NCBI RefSeq assembly: GCF_014698995.1
Contig: NZ_JACWZZ010000004.1
Coordinates: 124,001 to 188,000 of the forward strand
Source of the DNA: Hymenobacter duratus
Lineage (GTDB): Bacteria > Bacteroidota > Bacteroidia > Cytophagales > Hymenobacteraceae
Direction: 5' to 3'
Length of the DNA: 64,000 nt
The position numbers were made by a program, and so were the translations under genes. Below the pieces are notes generated by a model, which was not told the DNA's origin, ran no database searches, and was given only the letters and a program-made list of their open reading frames with translations. Positions 43,402-51,723 of this stretch are shown here, piece after piece. The first letter of the stretch is position 1; each line of letters opens with the position of its first letter.

Positions 43402-43444
43402 AAAAAAACCGCCTTGCAAATCAATGATTTACAAGGCGGTTTCA
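43402..43444 (-). terminator. Terminator of the S24 repressor gene
   Basis: An 11-bp inverted repeat (AAACCGCCTTG / CAAGGCGGTTT), with further pairing inside the loop, is followed in the minus direction by seven T. Between it and the stop codon (43445-43539) is a second small stem GAGCC/GGCTC with no gene. Confidence 0.88.
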
Positions 43445-43539
43445 GGATCATGAGCCTCCTGTCGGGGCTCTTTACCGCACTACGGAATGCTCGGTAACTA
43501 TCTGTTTATCAGTTGAAAACGAGCCTTTCTACAAGCTGT

Positions 43540-44397
43540 CTATATTCTAGGGGGGGCGTCAGAGGGAGCGTTTTCCTCTAGATGGCGCCGCACTTCGCCC
43601 CGGTCAAAGCCCAGGTGCTCGATGACTTCCCACAGTCGCTCCACTGTCACGTCCGGCGCACTGGGAATGTAGCTCGACACGTAGCCACGCACCCGCCACA
43701 ACTCCTGAATGTCGCGCGTCTCCAGCACGTAGGGGTACCGGTGTGGGTTATCTGAGTACAGCGTAACCTCCGTGTCTGCCGCCCGCAGCTGCACTTTGAT
43801 CCGCTTCAGCATCACTGCCTCCGACGTGACCACCACGTACACCTCTCCAGGTTCCAACAGCCGCAGCTCCTCAACCCGGCTACACACGACCACGTCCCGG
43901 TGATTGATGGTGGGCTCCATACTGTCGCCGGCTACCTCAAACGCCCGGAACTCGCCCCGCTCGAATCCAGGCAGGCGGTAGTTATCCAGCTGCTCGAAAT
44001 ATACCGCTTCGTTGTGCTGCACGGTGTAGCCCGCCTGGGCGGGAATAGGCACGAACACCGTGTTTTCGTTGCCCCGATCATCTACGGTTACTACTGACAC
44101 CTTACCGCCTCGCGTCTTCTGCAGCTGCATCGGCGCGGCATCCGTAGCACCGCGCAGCATTGGCCCTCGGCCCAGCACCATCCAGTCCGACGATACCTCC
44201 GGAAATTCCTCCAAGATATCTGTAAGCGTGCCGAACGAAGGGGCTGAACCCTGTAAAATTCCATACAGCTTACTTGTAGCCACGTACCCCAGTCGCTTGG
44301 CGAGACTGTTGGCATTGAGGCTGTAATGTTGCATGACTTCCTGAATTCTGGAAACTACTGCTGGCGTCTTTTCTGCCTGTTTTTCAGTGTGTTTCAT
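43540..44397 (-). CDS. Phage-type S24 repressor (CI/LexA-like)
   Basis: The protein has 285 residues. The N-terminal HTH (VMQHYSLNANSLAKRLGYVA, TSKLYGILQGSAPSFGTLTD) resembles phage CI DNA-binding domains. The C-terminal S24 peptidase carries the catalytic Ser159 in EVAGDSMEPTI and Lys198 in VMLKRI. A candidate autocleavage site is Ala122-Gly123 in PAQAGY. Such repressors self-cleave on activated RecA and release lytic genes. It is transcribed divergently from the cro-like gene, with a palindromic site 15 bp upstream of its start codon, which suggests autoregulation. A ~25-residue C-terminal extension beyond the peptidase is unusual. Confidence 0.88.
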   Translation of the reverse strand: MKHTEKQAEKTPAVVSRIQEVMQHYSLNANSLAKRLGYVATSKLYGILQGSAPSFGTLTDILEEFPEVSSDWMVLGRGPMLRGATDAAPMQLQKTRGGKVSVVTVDDRGNENTVFVPIPAQAGYTVQHNEAVYFEQLDNYRLPGFERGEFRAFEVAGDSMEPTINHRDVVVCSRVEELRLLEPGEVYVVVTSEAVMLKRIKVQLRAADTEVTLYSDNPHRYPYVLETRDIQELWRVRGYVSSYIPSAPDVTVERLWEVIEHLGFDRGEVRRHLEENAPSDAPPRI

Positions 44398-44411
44398 TGT
44401 TTATTACTTTA

Positions 44412-44430
44412 TACTGTAACTGCTACAGTA
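44412..44430. promoter_or_regulatory. Candidate repressor operator
   Basis: A perfect palindrome TACTGTA-ACTGC-TACAGTA lies in the 103-bp divergent region between the S24 repressor and the cro-like gene. A third TACTGTA half-site is at 44446-44452. Position and symmetry suggest binding by the repressor and/or the cro-like protein. Confidence 0.65.
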
Positions 44431-44500
44431 AAGATTTTGTAAGTTTACTGTAGGTGTCAGCGCTTTTGCTACCACAATATACATAAATCTTACAAACATC

Positions 44501-44758
44501 ATGAAAGTATCGGATAAAGAGGCCACCCCAATGCGGAAGGTGCTGGAACGGTTAGGCCAAAAATCGTCAGTAGTGCAAACCACTTTGGCGCGACTGCGGG
44601 AGCGTGGCGTAAAGGCCAGCGTATCGTTGATCTACAAGACGATAAATGGTGAGGTACAGCGCCACGACGTAGCCGAAACCTTCCTGGAAGTAGCCGAGGA
44701 AGAATTCACTCGCCGTGCGCAGCTCCAGGAGCGCGCCCGCCAGCTCGCCGACGCCTAG
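44501..44758 (+). CDS. Small Cro-like DNA-binding protein
   Basis: The protein has 85 residues. VQTTLARLRERGVKASVSLI, then YKTINGEVQRHDV, fits a small helix-turn-helix protein. It is the first gene opposite the S24 repressor, the classical position of cro in temperate phages. It ends 2 bp before the next start codon, so it is in an operon with the excisionase-like gene. No family was recognised by name; the Cro role is inferred from position and size. Confidence 0.65.
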   Translation: MKVSDKEATPMRKVLERLGQKSSVVQTTLARLRERGVKASVSLIYKTINGEVQRHDVAETFLEVAEEEFTRRAQLQERARQLADA

Positions 44759-44760
44759 CT

Positions 44761-45063
44761 ATGCAAGCCGTTATCATCATTCCCGAAACGGAGTGGCGGC
44801 AGCATCTGGCCCGCCTCGATAAACTCGAACAGGCTGAGGCAGCTCGCCTCCTGGCCACCACCGCTAAACCCGATGAGGTGCTGTCCACCGCCCAGGCTGC
44901 CGCCTACATCGGCCTCTCTGTTGATGCGCTGCTACGCGCCCGCCGTGCCGGCCGCATCCAGGGCGTGCGGCTCAATGAACGGGACTGGGGCTTTCGTAGC
45001 TCCGTGCTCGACGCATACCCGCGCCGCTACCATCGTCACACCATGCAGGTGGCTGCGGCATGA
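44761..45063 (+). CDS. HTH (MerR/excisionase-type) DNA-binding protein
   Basis: The protein has 100 residues. VLSTAQAAAYIGLSVDALLR, then ARRAGRIQGVRLNERDWGFR, is a winged-helix domain of the HTH_17/excisionase type, where the helix binds DNA and the RIQGVR wing follows. An N-terminal coiled segment (EWRQHLARLDKLEQAEAARL) may dimerise. It lies between the cro-like gene and the replication genes. It could direct element excision or regulate the operon; no integrase is encoded nearby to support the first option. Confidence 0.75.
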   Translation: MQAVIIIPETEWRQHLARLDKLEQAEAARLLATTAKPDEVLSTAQAAAYIGLSVDALLRARRAGRIQGVRLNERDWGFRSSVLDAYPRRYHRHTMQVAAA

Positions 45064-45202
45064 GTCAGGCAAAGGCTCCACGGCGGACGAGGTGCCCGGC
45101 TCGAGGAACCGCGTCAACACCCGCAGCCTCTTGAGAAACCCCTCCAGAGCAACGCTATTCCACCACTGTTTTTCACACTCATCATCCTGCCTCCCAACCG
45201 GT

Positions 45203-45805
45203 ATGCACCAGCAACTCGCCACCACCGTTGGCCCTGCGGCCGTTATGTCCATCATCCGCATTCAGAAGGCCCGCATAAAAGACTGCCAGCTACTGGCCGA
45301 ATTCACCGAGCAGCGCGACCAGGACGCGCCGCCCCGCAGCTTCACGCTCACCAGTCCAGAGCTGATTCACCCCGACCTGCAGCACCGCTTTGAACGCCTT
45401 GTTCCGCATATGTGCCTGCTGTGTGAGCAACTAACTGAAACCCCCGACTACTGGCCCGATGACGAGGCCCAAGAACTGCCTGCGCACTTCGAAAACTTCC
45501 GCGTCACCGGCCTGAGCATCGGCCGCAACGGGGGAGGGGTCACGCTCATTGGCCAGCGCCATCTGTCCGGCAACCGGGTCCTCAACCTCATCAGCCCCTA
45601 CGTGGCCTACGACGCTGAAACTGGCTCCGAGTATGGCTACGCCGGCCTGCTAGAATCGGCGGTGTTAGATGCCCTGTCTGAAGTGGAAGCCGCCCTGCGT
45701 GGTAAGCACCGCACCGCCGGCCGTCAGCTCGATTTCTTCGAGTCGGTATCCGGCTTTACGGCCATCGACGAGCCCTTTATTCCCCTGACTGTATCCCATG
45801 CATGA
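45203..45805 (+). CDS. Hypothetical phage-like protein
   Basis: The protein has 200 residues from the ATG at 45203; an ATG at 45245 (MSIIRIQKARIKDCQLLAEF) gives 186 residues and is an equally good start. The core has mixed alpha/beta character with FRVTGLSIGRNGGGVTLIGQ, RHLSGNRVLNLISPYVAY and a helical C-terminal part (ESAVLDALSEVEAALRG). The codons are GC-rich like the neighbours. It overlaps the next gene by 4 bp (ATGA), which implies translational coupling to the replication-like protein. Not identified; similar genes are typical of early regions of Bacteroidota prophages. Confidence 0.6.
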   Translation: MHQQLATTVGPAAVMSIIRIQKARIKDCQLLAEFTEQRDQDAPPRSFTLTSPELIHPDLQHRFERLVPHMCLLCEQLTETPDYWPDDEAQELPAHFENFRVTGLSIGRNGGGVTLIGQRHLSGNRVLNLISPYVAYDAETGSEYGYAGLLESAVLDALSEVEAALRGKHRTAGRQLDFFESVSGFTAIDEPFIPLTVSHA

Positions 45806-46836
45806 ACTATGTGGCTCACACCCGCGCCGCTCACGAGCACCTGCGCACCTGCCCCGGGGCCCGGCCCCAGCACGTCAGCCTCTACTGGGCCTTGTTTTTT
45901 GAATGGAACGCCGCCCGCTTTCCCGCCCGCCTCGACCTCAACCACGAGCAGCTAATGCTAGCCGCTCGCATCGGCAACCGCCGCACCTACCGCGCCACGC
46001 TCTACGACCTTGACGCTTGGGGGCTGCTCACCTACCAACCCAGCCAGTCTCGCTACCAGGAAAGCCGGTGCGTTCTACTCAACCTATCGGGGGCAGATGT
46101 GCCCCTAATGAAAGCCGGCACCGGGGGCAGTTCTGCCCCACCTGATACCACTTTATCGAGGGCAGAAGTGGCCAAAGCACTTAGAGCAGATGTGCCTTAT
46201 ATGACGCCTTCATCGGGGGCAAAAGAGCCCCAAGACACCTTATATGCTAAAACAGTAGATGTAAACCTTGTAGTAGTAAACGGCGACGTCGCTCTGCACC
46301 AAAAAAAAATAGAGGTGCTCGAAGGCGAATGGCTTTCAGGCGCGGAGCTGCTCGACAACACTGCTCCGCCTGATGGTGCTGGCTTGGCACCCAAAATGCC
46401 GCCGCGCATCAAGCCGGGCGCGCCAAAGGAAGTGCGCAGCAGACATTTGGAGGCGGTAGGGCAGTACCCACCGGCCCCCGCTCCCCGCGCCGCTGCTGGC
46501 CGGGGCCGCACCACGCTACCCGATCTGCCTTTCAGCCAGAGCCCCCTTGCCGACGTGTCGGCCTTCGTCCAGGCTTTCCAGGGCACCGATTACGAGCTGG
46601 CTGACCTGCGCCACTACCACCAGCTCGTTGCCACCTGGCGCGACCGGAAAACCGGCGAAGAACCCCGCCGCAAAGATTGGGTTGCCACCGCCAAACGCTT
46701 CATGCTCAATGACGCCGCCGATAACCGCCTCAAACTCGCTCCAAACGTCCAGCGCCGCCCTGACGGCTCCCTCTACCAGCAACCGGCCGGAAGTGTCGCT
46801 GCTGGCACTGGCTACGTCTCCAAGTGGGATAGGTGA
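45802..46836 (+). CDS. Phage replication-initiator-like protein
   Basis: The protein has 344 residues. The N-terminal ~95 residues form a winged-helix-like region (HVSLYWALFFEWNAARFPAR, LDLNHEQLMLAARIGNRRTY, RATLYDLDAWGLLTYQPSQS) of the type found in phage replication proteins with DnaD-like organisation. The middle (~100-230) is low-complexity and contains a Lys-rich slip of seven A residues in the DNA near 46300. The C-terminal part (FVQAFQGTDYELADLRHYHQ, KDWVATAKRFMLND) resembles the DnaD-type C-terminus. Likely role: origin binding and helicase loading for an element; inferred. Confidence 0.65.
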   Translation: MNYVAHTRAAHEHLRTCPGARPQHVSLYWALFFEWNAARFPARLDLNHEQLMLAARIGNRRTYRATLYDLDAWGLLTYQPSQSRYQESRCVLLNLSGADVPLMKAGTGGSSAPPDTTLSRAEVAKALRADVPYMTPSSGAKEPQDTLYAKTVDVNLVVVNGDVALHQKKIEVLEGEWLSGAELLDNTAPPDGAGLAPKMPPRIKPGAPKEVRSRHLEAVGQYPPAPAPRAAAGRGRTTLPDLPFSQSPLADVSAFVQAFQGTDYELADLRHYHQLVATWRDRKTGEEPRRKDWVATAKRFMLNDAADNRLKLAPNVQRRPDGSLYQQPAGSVAAGTGYVSKWDR

Positions 46837-46870
46837 GCTGGCCAGAACCTCCAACCCCGACGCGCGCCTG

Positions 46871-47584
46871 ATGCTGGCCGAGGTGTCGGTGGGCCTCACG
46901 CCGGCCCGGGCCGCCGCCGCCGCCAAGCTGTTCCAGCTGAAGAAGCAGTTGGGCGAGGACGTCGTAGTCCGGCTGCTGGTCATCATCCTGCGCGCCTTCG
47001 TCGACAGCGTGCGGGTAGCCGACAAGCCCGATGCCGCTGACATTCTGGAAATGGCCGACACCCTGGCCCAGACCTACACCCACGACAGCGTAAAGGATAT
47101 TATTCTGGCCTTCAAGCAAGCCCGTACCAGCGGCACCCGGTTCTACAACGCCCTCGACCCGGCTACCATCTACGGCCTGCTCAACAAATACTTCGACCAG
47201 AAGGCCCGCCACCTCGAAAACCACCACCTCGACCAGAAAGCCCAGGCCATCAGCCAAGAGGCCGTCACCCTCCACCACCTGCAGCAGGCCGCCCCCGCGC
47301 TGGTGCAGAACGTGGCCCTGATGATTCCCGACAGCCACCCTAACGCCCAGCACCTGCGCGACAAGCTCACGCTAATCAAGCAGAAGCACCGCCGTGGCTT
47401 GCTAACCGACGAGCAGGCCGAGCAGCAGCGCCACGAGGTGCAGCAGGCCATCCACCGCCACCCCCGGCCCGACTGGCAGCCCTCCGAAGCCGTCCAGCAG
47501 TACATAACCCGCCGCCACCAACAGGCCACCCACCGCTTCGCCGACAAGCTGGGAATTGATAACCCGAAGCACCTCGGCGCGTGA
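46871..47584 (+). CDS. Hypothetical phage-like protein
   Basis: The protein has 237 residues from the ATG at 46871. The frame is open much further upstream, but that part overlaps the replication-like gene and reads as a shadow. The protein is helical: AAAAAKLFQLKKQLGEDVVV, RAFVDSVRVADKPDAADILE, DSVKDIILAFKQARTSG, NALDPATIYGLLNKYFDQKA, then a long His/Gln-rich coiled coil and a C-terminal RRHQQATHRFADKLG. It begins 34 bp after the previous stop codon. The family is not recognised. The position at the end of the early operon suggests a replication accessory factor. Confidence 0.6.
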   Translation: MLAEVSVGLTPARAAAAAKLFQLKKQLGEDVVVRLLVIILRAFVDSVRVADKPDAADILEMADTLAQTYTHDSVKDIILAFKQARTSGTRFYNALDPATIYGLLNKYFDQKARHLENHHLDQKAQAISQEAVTLHHLQQAAPALVQNVALMIPDSHPNAQHLRDKLTLIKQKHRRGLLTDEQAEQQRHEVQQAIHRHPRPDWQPSEAVQQYITRRHQQATHRFADKLGIDNPKHLGA

Positions 47585-47802
47585 ATACCATCTGTTGCCA
47601 TCATGCCAGCTGCGGTAGATTTCACCGCGTGATTATACTGCCTTTCACCAGCTCCCAGCCAGTAAAAGAAATATAGAATTTATCCATTATTTGCCTCAAG
47701 AGCCCAAACACTTAGATAGCATCTTCTCGCAAAGCCCTAACTTCAAGCCTAATCTGTTTATGGATAGATTCTATTGTATCGGGCTCTGGTAAAGTGTGAA
47801 AT

Positions 47803-48420
47803 ATGAAAAACTATAATGGCCGTCTAACTGAGTTGCGAAGGAAGCTAAATTATCACCTGACTAAGTTGACAGGGGTAGACAAGGACTTTTATGCAGCCCT
47901 CACGCAAGATGATCTACTTGAGCTTAAGAGCGCAGTTGCTGATATAAATAATGTCTTGACTTTCAAAGCAACTATTGCAGCCGCCCAATGGCTAGGCACG
48001 CACTTTCAACTTAATGAGACAGCTATACAAGAGGTAATGGACACAGTTGATGGGGCAAAGCCAAACTCTAATGGTTTCGATATCCATATTAACACGCCAG
48101 CCATAGTGGCGGAGGTTAAATCAATTGTGCCCGTCAGCAACGGGATGAAGTTTGGACAAAATCAAAGTGATTCTATAATAAATGACATTAGGAAGCTGAT
48201 CATCGGTAAAAAGTCTGTTCCGGGCACTGACGCTTATATCAAGATCCTCTTCATACTTGATTTAGTGGAACGAACAGATAACGCTATTAAGAAGCTGATG
48301 GAATCACGCAACTTCAAGGTAAGCGTAGCCGCGCTCGGCAAGGAGGTTTGCCTCTTGGAAGACACCGCACCTGTAGCATTGGATGTTAATAAAGTTTACA
48401 TAAAACGGGTTCGTATATAG
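47803..48420 (+). CDS. Putative PD-(D/E)XK-like protein, AT-rich
   Basis: The protein has 205 residues and is not recognised as a named family. A possible nuclease core is Asp93 in GFDIHIN followed by Glu104-Val-Lys106 in IVAEVKS, and Gln119 in FGQNQSDSI. The spacing and the following Gln are compatible with a PD-(D/E)XK fold. The gene is clearly more AT-rich than its neighbours and stands alone between the phage-like module and hsdM, consistent with separate acquisition. It could be a restriction-related nuclease; the function is not established. Confidence 0.55.
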   Translation: MKNYNGRLTELRRKLNYHLTKLTGVDKDFYAALTQDDLLELKSAVADINNVLTFKATIAAAQWLGTHFQLNETAIQEVMDTVDGAKPNSNGFDIHINTPAIVAEVKSIVPVSNGMKFGQNQSDSIINDIRKLIIGKKSVPGTDAYIKILFILDLVERTDNAIKKLMESRNFKVSVAALGKEVCLLEDTAPVALDVNKVYIKRVRI

Positions 48421-48647
48421 CTGGCAATAACTGTAGCAGCTATACGTTTTTTTCCGTTGCTATACACTGACGGGCTCCTTTCCCTGCCAGAGGAAGAAGG
48501 AGCGACATATATCCGATACCCTGAAAAATACTGCAAACAGCCGCCTCAAGTGGTGCTGCACACTGGCGCATTGCATAGATTTACCCTCGTGTCTTTGCCA
48601 TTCTACTTACTGGCTACCCCTTGCAATTATCCTTCTTACCCCCTCCA

Positions 48648-50405
48648 ATGTCCCAACCCGCAGATAACCAGCAGTTCTTCCGCGACCTAGACCGCCGCCT
48701 CTGGAACTCGGCCGACCAGCTTCGCTCCAACCTCGATGCCGCCGTGTACAAGCACGTAGTGCTGGGCCTGGTTTTTCTCAAGTACATTTCTGATTCCTTC
48801 AAAGACCGCCGCGACGAACTGCAGCGCGAGTTTCAGGACGAAAACAGCGACTACTACCTGGGCGGCGACGAGGCGCTGGAAAAGGAAGAGCTGGAGCGCC
48901 GCGACAACTACACCGAGAAAAACATCTTCTGGGTGCCGCCCCGTGCCCGGTGGGAGTTTTTGCAGGCCAACGCCAAGCTGGCGCCCGGCGAGCCGCTAAT
49001 CATATTAGATGGACCGCCCCTGATTGAGCCGGGCAGTATCGACAAGGATAATCCGAAAGGGAAGCCCGAAAAGTTCAAGGGCTTGGACGTGCTGCTCGAC
49101 CGGGCCATGCAGGCCATTGAGGACGATAACAAGCGGCTTAAGAGCGTACTGAACAAGGACTTCGCCCGCCTGGAGCTCGACCCCGACAAACTGGGCCGCC
49201 TGCTCGACTTAGTAGCTGGCATTCCTTTTAAACACGGCGAGCTGAAAGCTAGGGACATCCTGGGACACGTGTACGAGTATTTCCTGGGCGAATTTGCCAG
49301 CGCCGAGGGCAAGAAGGGCGGGCAGTACTACACGCCCCAATCAGTGGTAACACTCATCGTGGAACTGCTGCAGCCCTATCAGGGCCGCGTGTACGACCCC
49401 TGCTGCGGCTCTGGGGGATTCTTCGTGCAGAGCGAGAAGTTCATTGAGGAGCACGCCGACCAGCAGCCCTACCAGCCCCGCACCTGGCAGCAACGGGTGA
49501 AGGACCGCAGCTCCAAGGAGTACCAGCGGCTGGTGGAGGAGCGCAAGCGCAAGGTGTCGGTGTACGGGCAGGAGAGCAACCCCACCACCTGGCGTCTGGC
49601 CCAGATGAACCTCGTGATTCGCAACATCGAGGCCGATATTCGCTTGGGCGATACGCTGCTCAGCGACCAGTTTCCGGACCTGAAGGCCGACTATGTGATG
49701 GCCAATCCACCCTTCAACCTCAAGGAATGGGGCGTGGAGCAGGTGCGCGATAACCCCCGCTGGACCATTGCGGTGCCGCCCAACGCCAACGCCAACTTTG
49801 CCTGGATGCAGCACATGCTCTACCATCTGGCCCCCACGGGCACAATGGGCCTGCTGCTCTCCAACGGCTCCATGTCGTCAAACACCAACACCGAGGGCGA
49901 CATCCGGAAGGCGCTGGTCGACGACGACCACGTGGAGTGCATGGTGGCCCTGCCCGGCCAGCTCTTCACCAATACCCAGATTCCGGCTTGCATCTGGGTG
50001 ATGAGCAAAAGCAAGGCTGCCCGTGACGGCCGCCGCGCCCGTCACGGCGAAACCCTCTTCATCGACGCCCGCGAAATCGGCTACATGAAGGACCGGGTGC
50101 TGCGCGACTTCAAGGCGCACGACATCACAACAATTGCCGAAACCTTCCACAACTGGCAGCGCGGCGAGGGCTACGAGGACATACCCGGCTTCTGCAAAAG
50201 CGCCACTACGGCCGACATTGCTGCCCACGCCTACGTGCTGACGCCCGGCCGCTACGTAGGCGCCGAAGTCAAGGAGCGCCAGGGCGAAGCGTTTGAGGTT
50301 GTCATGCCTCAACTGGTTGAAAAATTAGACTTCCTAATGGATAAAGGTGATGCATTGAATGTCGATATACGCGCCAACCTGCGTCAACTTGGATATAACA
50401 TCTAA
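48648..50405 (+). CDS. hsdM: Type I restriction-modification methyltransferase subunit
   Basis: The protein has 585 residues from the ATG at 48648 (MSQPADNQQFFRDLDRRLWN). An N-terminal helical domain (AAVYKHVVLGLVFLKYISDS, then the HEHVYE-like GHVYEYFLGEFAS) precedes the Rossmann-fold methylase with SAM motif YDPCCGSGGFF (~249) and the catalytic NPPF in VMANPPFNLKEWG (~352). It transfers a methyl group to N6 of adenine at the sequence chosen by HsdS. The gene is GC-rich and complete. hsdS follows after 5 bp, so the two are co-transcribed. The upstream region (48421-48647) contains no gene. Confidence 0.95.
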   Translation: MSQPADNQQFFRDLDRRLWNSADQLRSNLDAAVYKHVVLGLVFLKYISDSFKDRRDELQREFQDENSDYYLGGDEALEKEELERRDNYTEKNIFWVPPRARWEFLQANAKLAPGEPLIILDGPPLIEPGSIDKDNPKGKPEKFKGLDVLLDRAMQAIEDDNKRLKSVLNKDFARLELDPDKLGRLLDLVAGIPFKHGELKARDILGHVYEYFLGEFASAEGKKGGQYYTPQSVVTLIVELLQPYQGRVYDPCCGSGGFFVQSEKFIEEHADQQPYQPRTWQQRVKDRSSKEYQRLVEERKRKVSVYGQESNPTTWRLAQMNLVIRNIEADIRLGDTLLSDQFPDLKADYVMANPPFNLKEWGVEQVRDNPRWTIAVPPNANANFAWMQHMLYHLAPTGTMGLLLSNGSMSSNTNTEGDIRKALVDDDHVECMVALPGQLFTNTQIPACIWVMSKSKAARDGRRARHGETLFIDAREIGYMKDRVLRDFKAHDITTIAETFHNWQRGEGYEDIPGFCKSATTADIAAHAYVLTPGRYVGAEVKERQGEAFEVVMPQLVEKLDFLMDKGDALNVDIRANLRQLGYNI

Positions 50406-50410
50406 ATACT

Positions 50411-51706
50411 ATGCGTGAGCCTATAGAAAACCTACTGGAATTAATTATTGACCACAGAGGTAAAACGCCAACAAAGCTTGGGGGTGAATTTTCTCTGGCC
50501 GGCGTCCCCGTGCTTTCTGCTAAGCACGTTAAGACTGGAGAAATAATAGGGCGAAACGATTTAAGGTATACTGACAACAAATTATACCGCCGATGGATGC
50601 CAACTGAGCTTGAGCCAGGAGACATTTTGCTCACTTCAGAAGCGCCATTAGGTGAGGTTTATTTACTACCAGAACAGGAGTTCAAATTCGTCCTAGGTCA
50701 GCGTGTTTTTGGACTGAGAGCCAAGAAGGACGTTATAGACAGCCGATATCTATACTATGCTTTAACGTCTCCCATAGTCCAGAATCGCCTACAGATTCGT
50801 GCCACGGGCACTACTGCTTTAGGCATTAGACAGTCGGAGCTTCTAAAGGTCGAAATTGACTATCCAGAAGACTTAGAAGAGCAACGCCGTATTGCCCACA
50901 TCCTCGGCACGCTGGACGACAAAATCGAGCTAAACCGCCAACTGAACGCCACGCTGGAGCAGATGGCGCGGGCGCTGTTTCAGTCGTGGTTCGTGGATTT
51001 TGACCCGGTGCGGGCTAAAGCCAGCGGCGAGCCAACGGACAGCATCTGCCGACGCTTCGGCCTCACGCCGGAGCTGCTGGCGCTGTTTCCGGCGGAGCTG
51101 GAGGCGTCGGCACTAGGGGAGGCGCCGGTGGGGTGGTCTTGGGAAACAGTCGATTCGTTGGCCGCCATTAATGACTGGACACTTTCAAAGCGCGACACAT
51201 TGGCACATATCGACTATGTGGAAATTGCCGAAGTCAATCGTGGAGAAATTGGCAGCATTACGCGCTATGAGCCGGGCCAGGAACCAAGCAGAGCCAAGCG
51301 TCGAGTACGGCACGGTGATACTGTTATTTCTACTGTTCGACCAGACCGGGGAGCATATTTCCTTTGCCTTGAGCCAACACCCGAAATGATTGTTTCAACC
51401 GGATTTGCGGTCGTTTCTCCAACAAAAGCTCCTTGGAGCTTTATCTATTCAGCGGTAACATCCAAGAAGATGCTAGAGCATCTCGGGCACGTTGCTGATG
51501 GAGCTGCTTACCCAACCGTAAACCCAAGCATTATTGGCAAACGGGAGTTTGCTTGGCCAATTGACTCCGCTATTCTACAAGCGTACCATAAGCAAGCGAG
51601 CGAACTTTATTCACAAAGTGAAAATAGACGCCGGGAATCTCGCTACCTCGCCACACTGCGCGATGAGCTCTTACCAAAACTCCTGTCAGGAGAATTGTTA
51701 GTCTGA
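50411..51706 (+). CDS. hsdS: Type I restriction-modification specificity subunit
   Basis: The protein has 431 residues. It contains two target-recognition domains separated by conserved helical repeats: the first is in residues ~1-155 (ILLTSEAPLGEVYLLPEQEF), then DLEEQRRIAHILGTLDDKIE, LNRQLNATLEQMARALFQSW, FVDFDPVRAKASGEPTD; the second is at ~235-400, ending with YLATLRDELLPKLLSGELLV. HsdS selects the bipartite DNA site for HsdM and HsdR. Base composition is patchy: the first and second recognition domains are AT-rich while the central repeat (about 50,880-51,150) is GC-rich, as expected for recombination-driven replacement of recognition domains. Confidence 0.95.
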   Translation: MREPIENLLELIIDHRGKTPTKLGGEFSLAGVPVLSAKHVKTGEIIGRNDLRYTDNKLYRRWMPTELEPGDILLTSEAPLGEVYLLPEQEFKFVLGQRVFGLRAKKDVIDSRYLYYALTSPIVQNRLQIRATGTTALGIRQSELLKVEIDYPEDLEEQRRIAHILGTLDDKIELNRQLNATLEQMARALFQSWFVDFDPVRAKASGEPTDSICRRFGLTPELLALFPAELEASALGEAPVGWSWETVDSLAAINDWTLSKRDTLAHIDYVEIAEVNRGEIGSITRYEPGQEPSRAKRRVRHGDTVISTVRPDRGAYFLCLEPTPEMIVSTGFAVVSPTKAPWSFIYSAVTSKKMLEHLGHVADGAAYPTVNPSIIGKREFAWPIDSAILQAYHKQASELYSQSENRRRESRYLATLRDELLPKLLSGELLV

Positions 51707-51723
51707 TCTATTCTTAAAGTCAC

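Noticed and set aside
43445..43539. Possible tRNA or att site near the edge of the phage-like module
   Set aside because: Only a short stem is visible; no cloverleaf with anticodon and no matching direct repeat noticed at the other side of the island.
48457..48690. Small open frame before hsdM
   Set aside because: It overlaps the hsdM start and shows no family features; likely chance in the hsdM leader.
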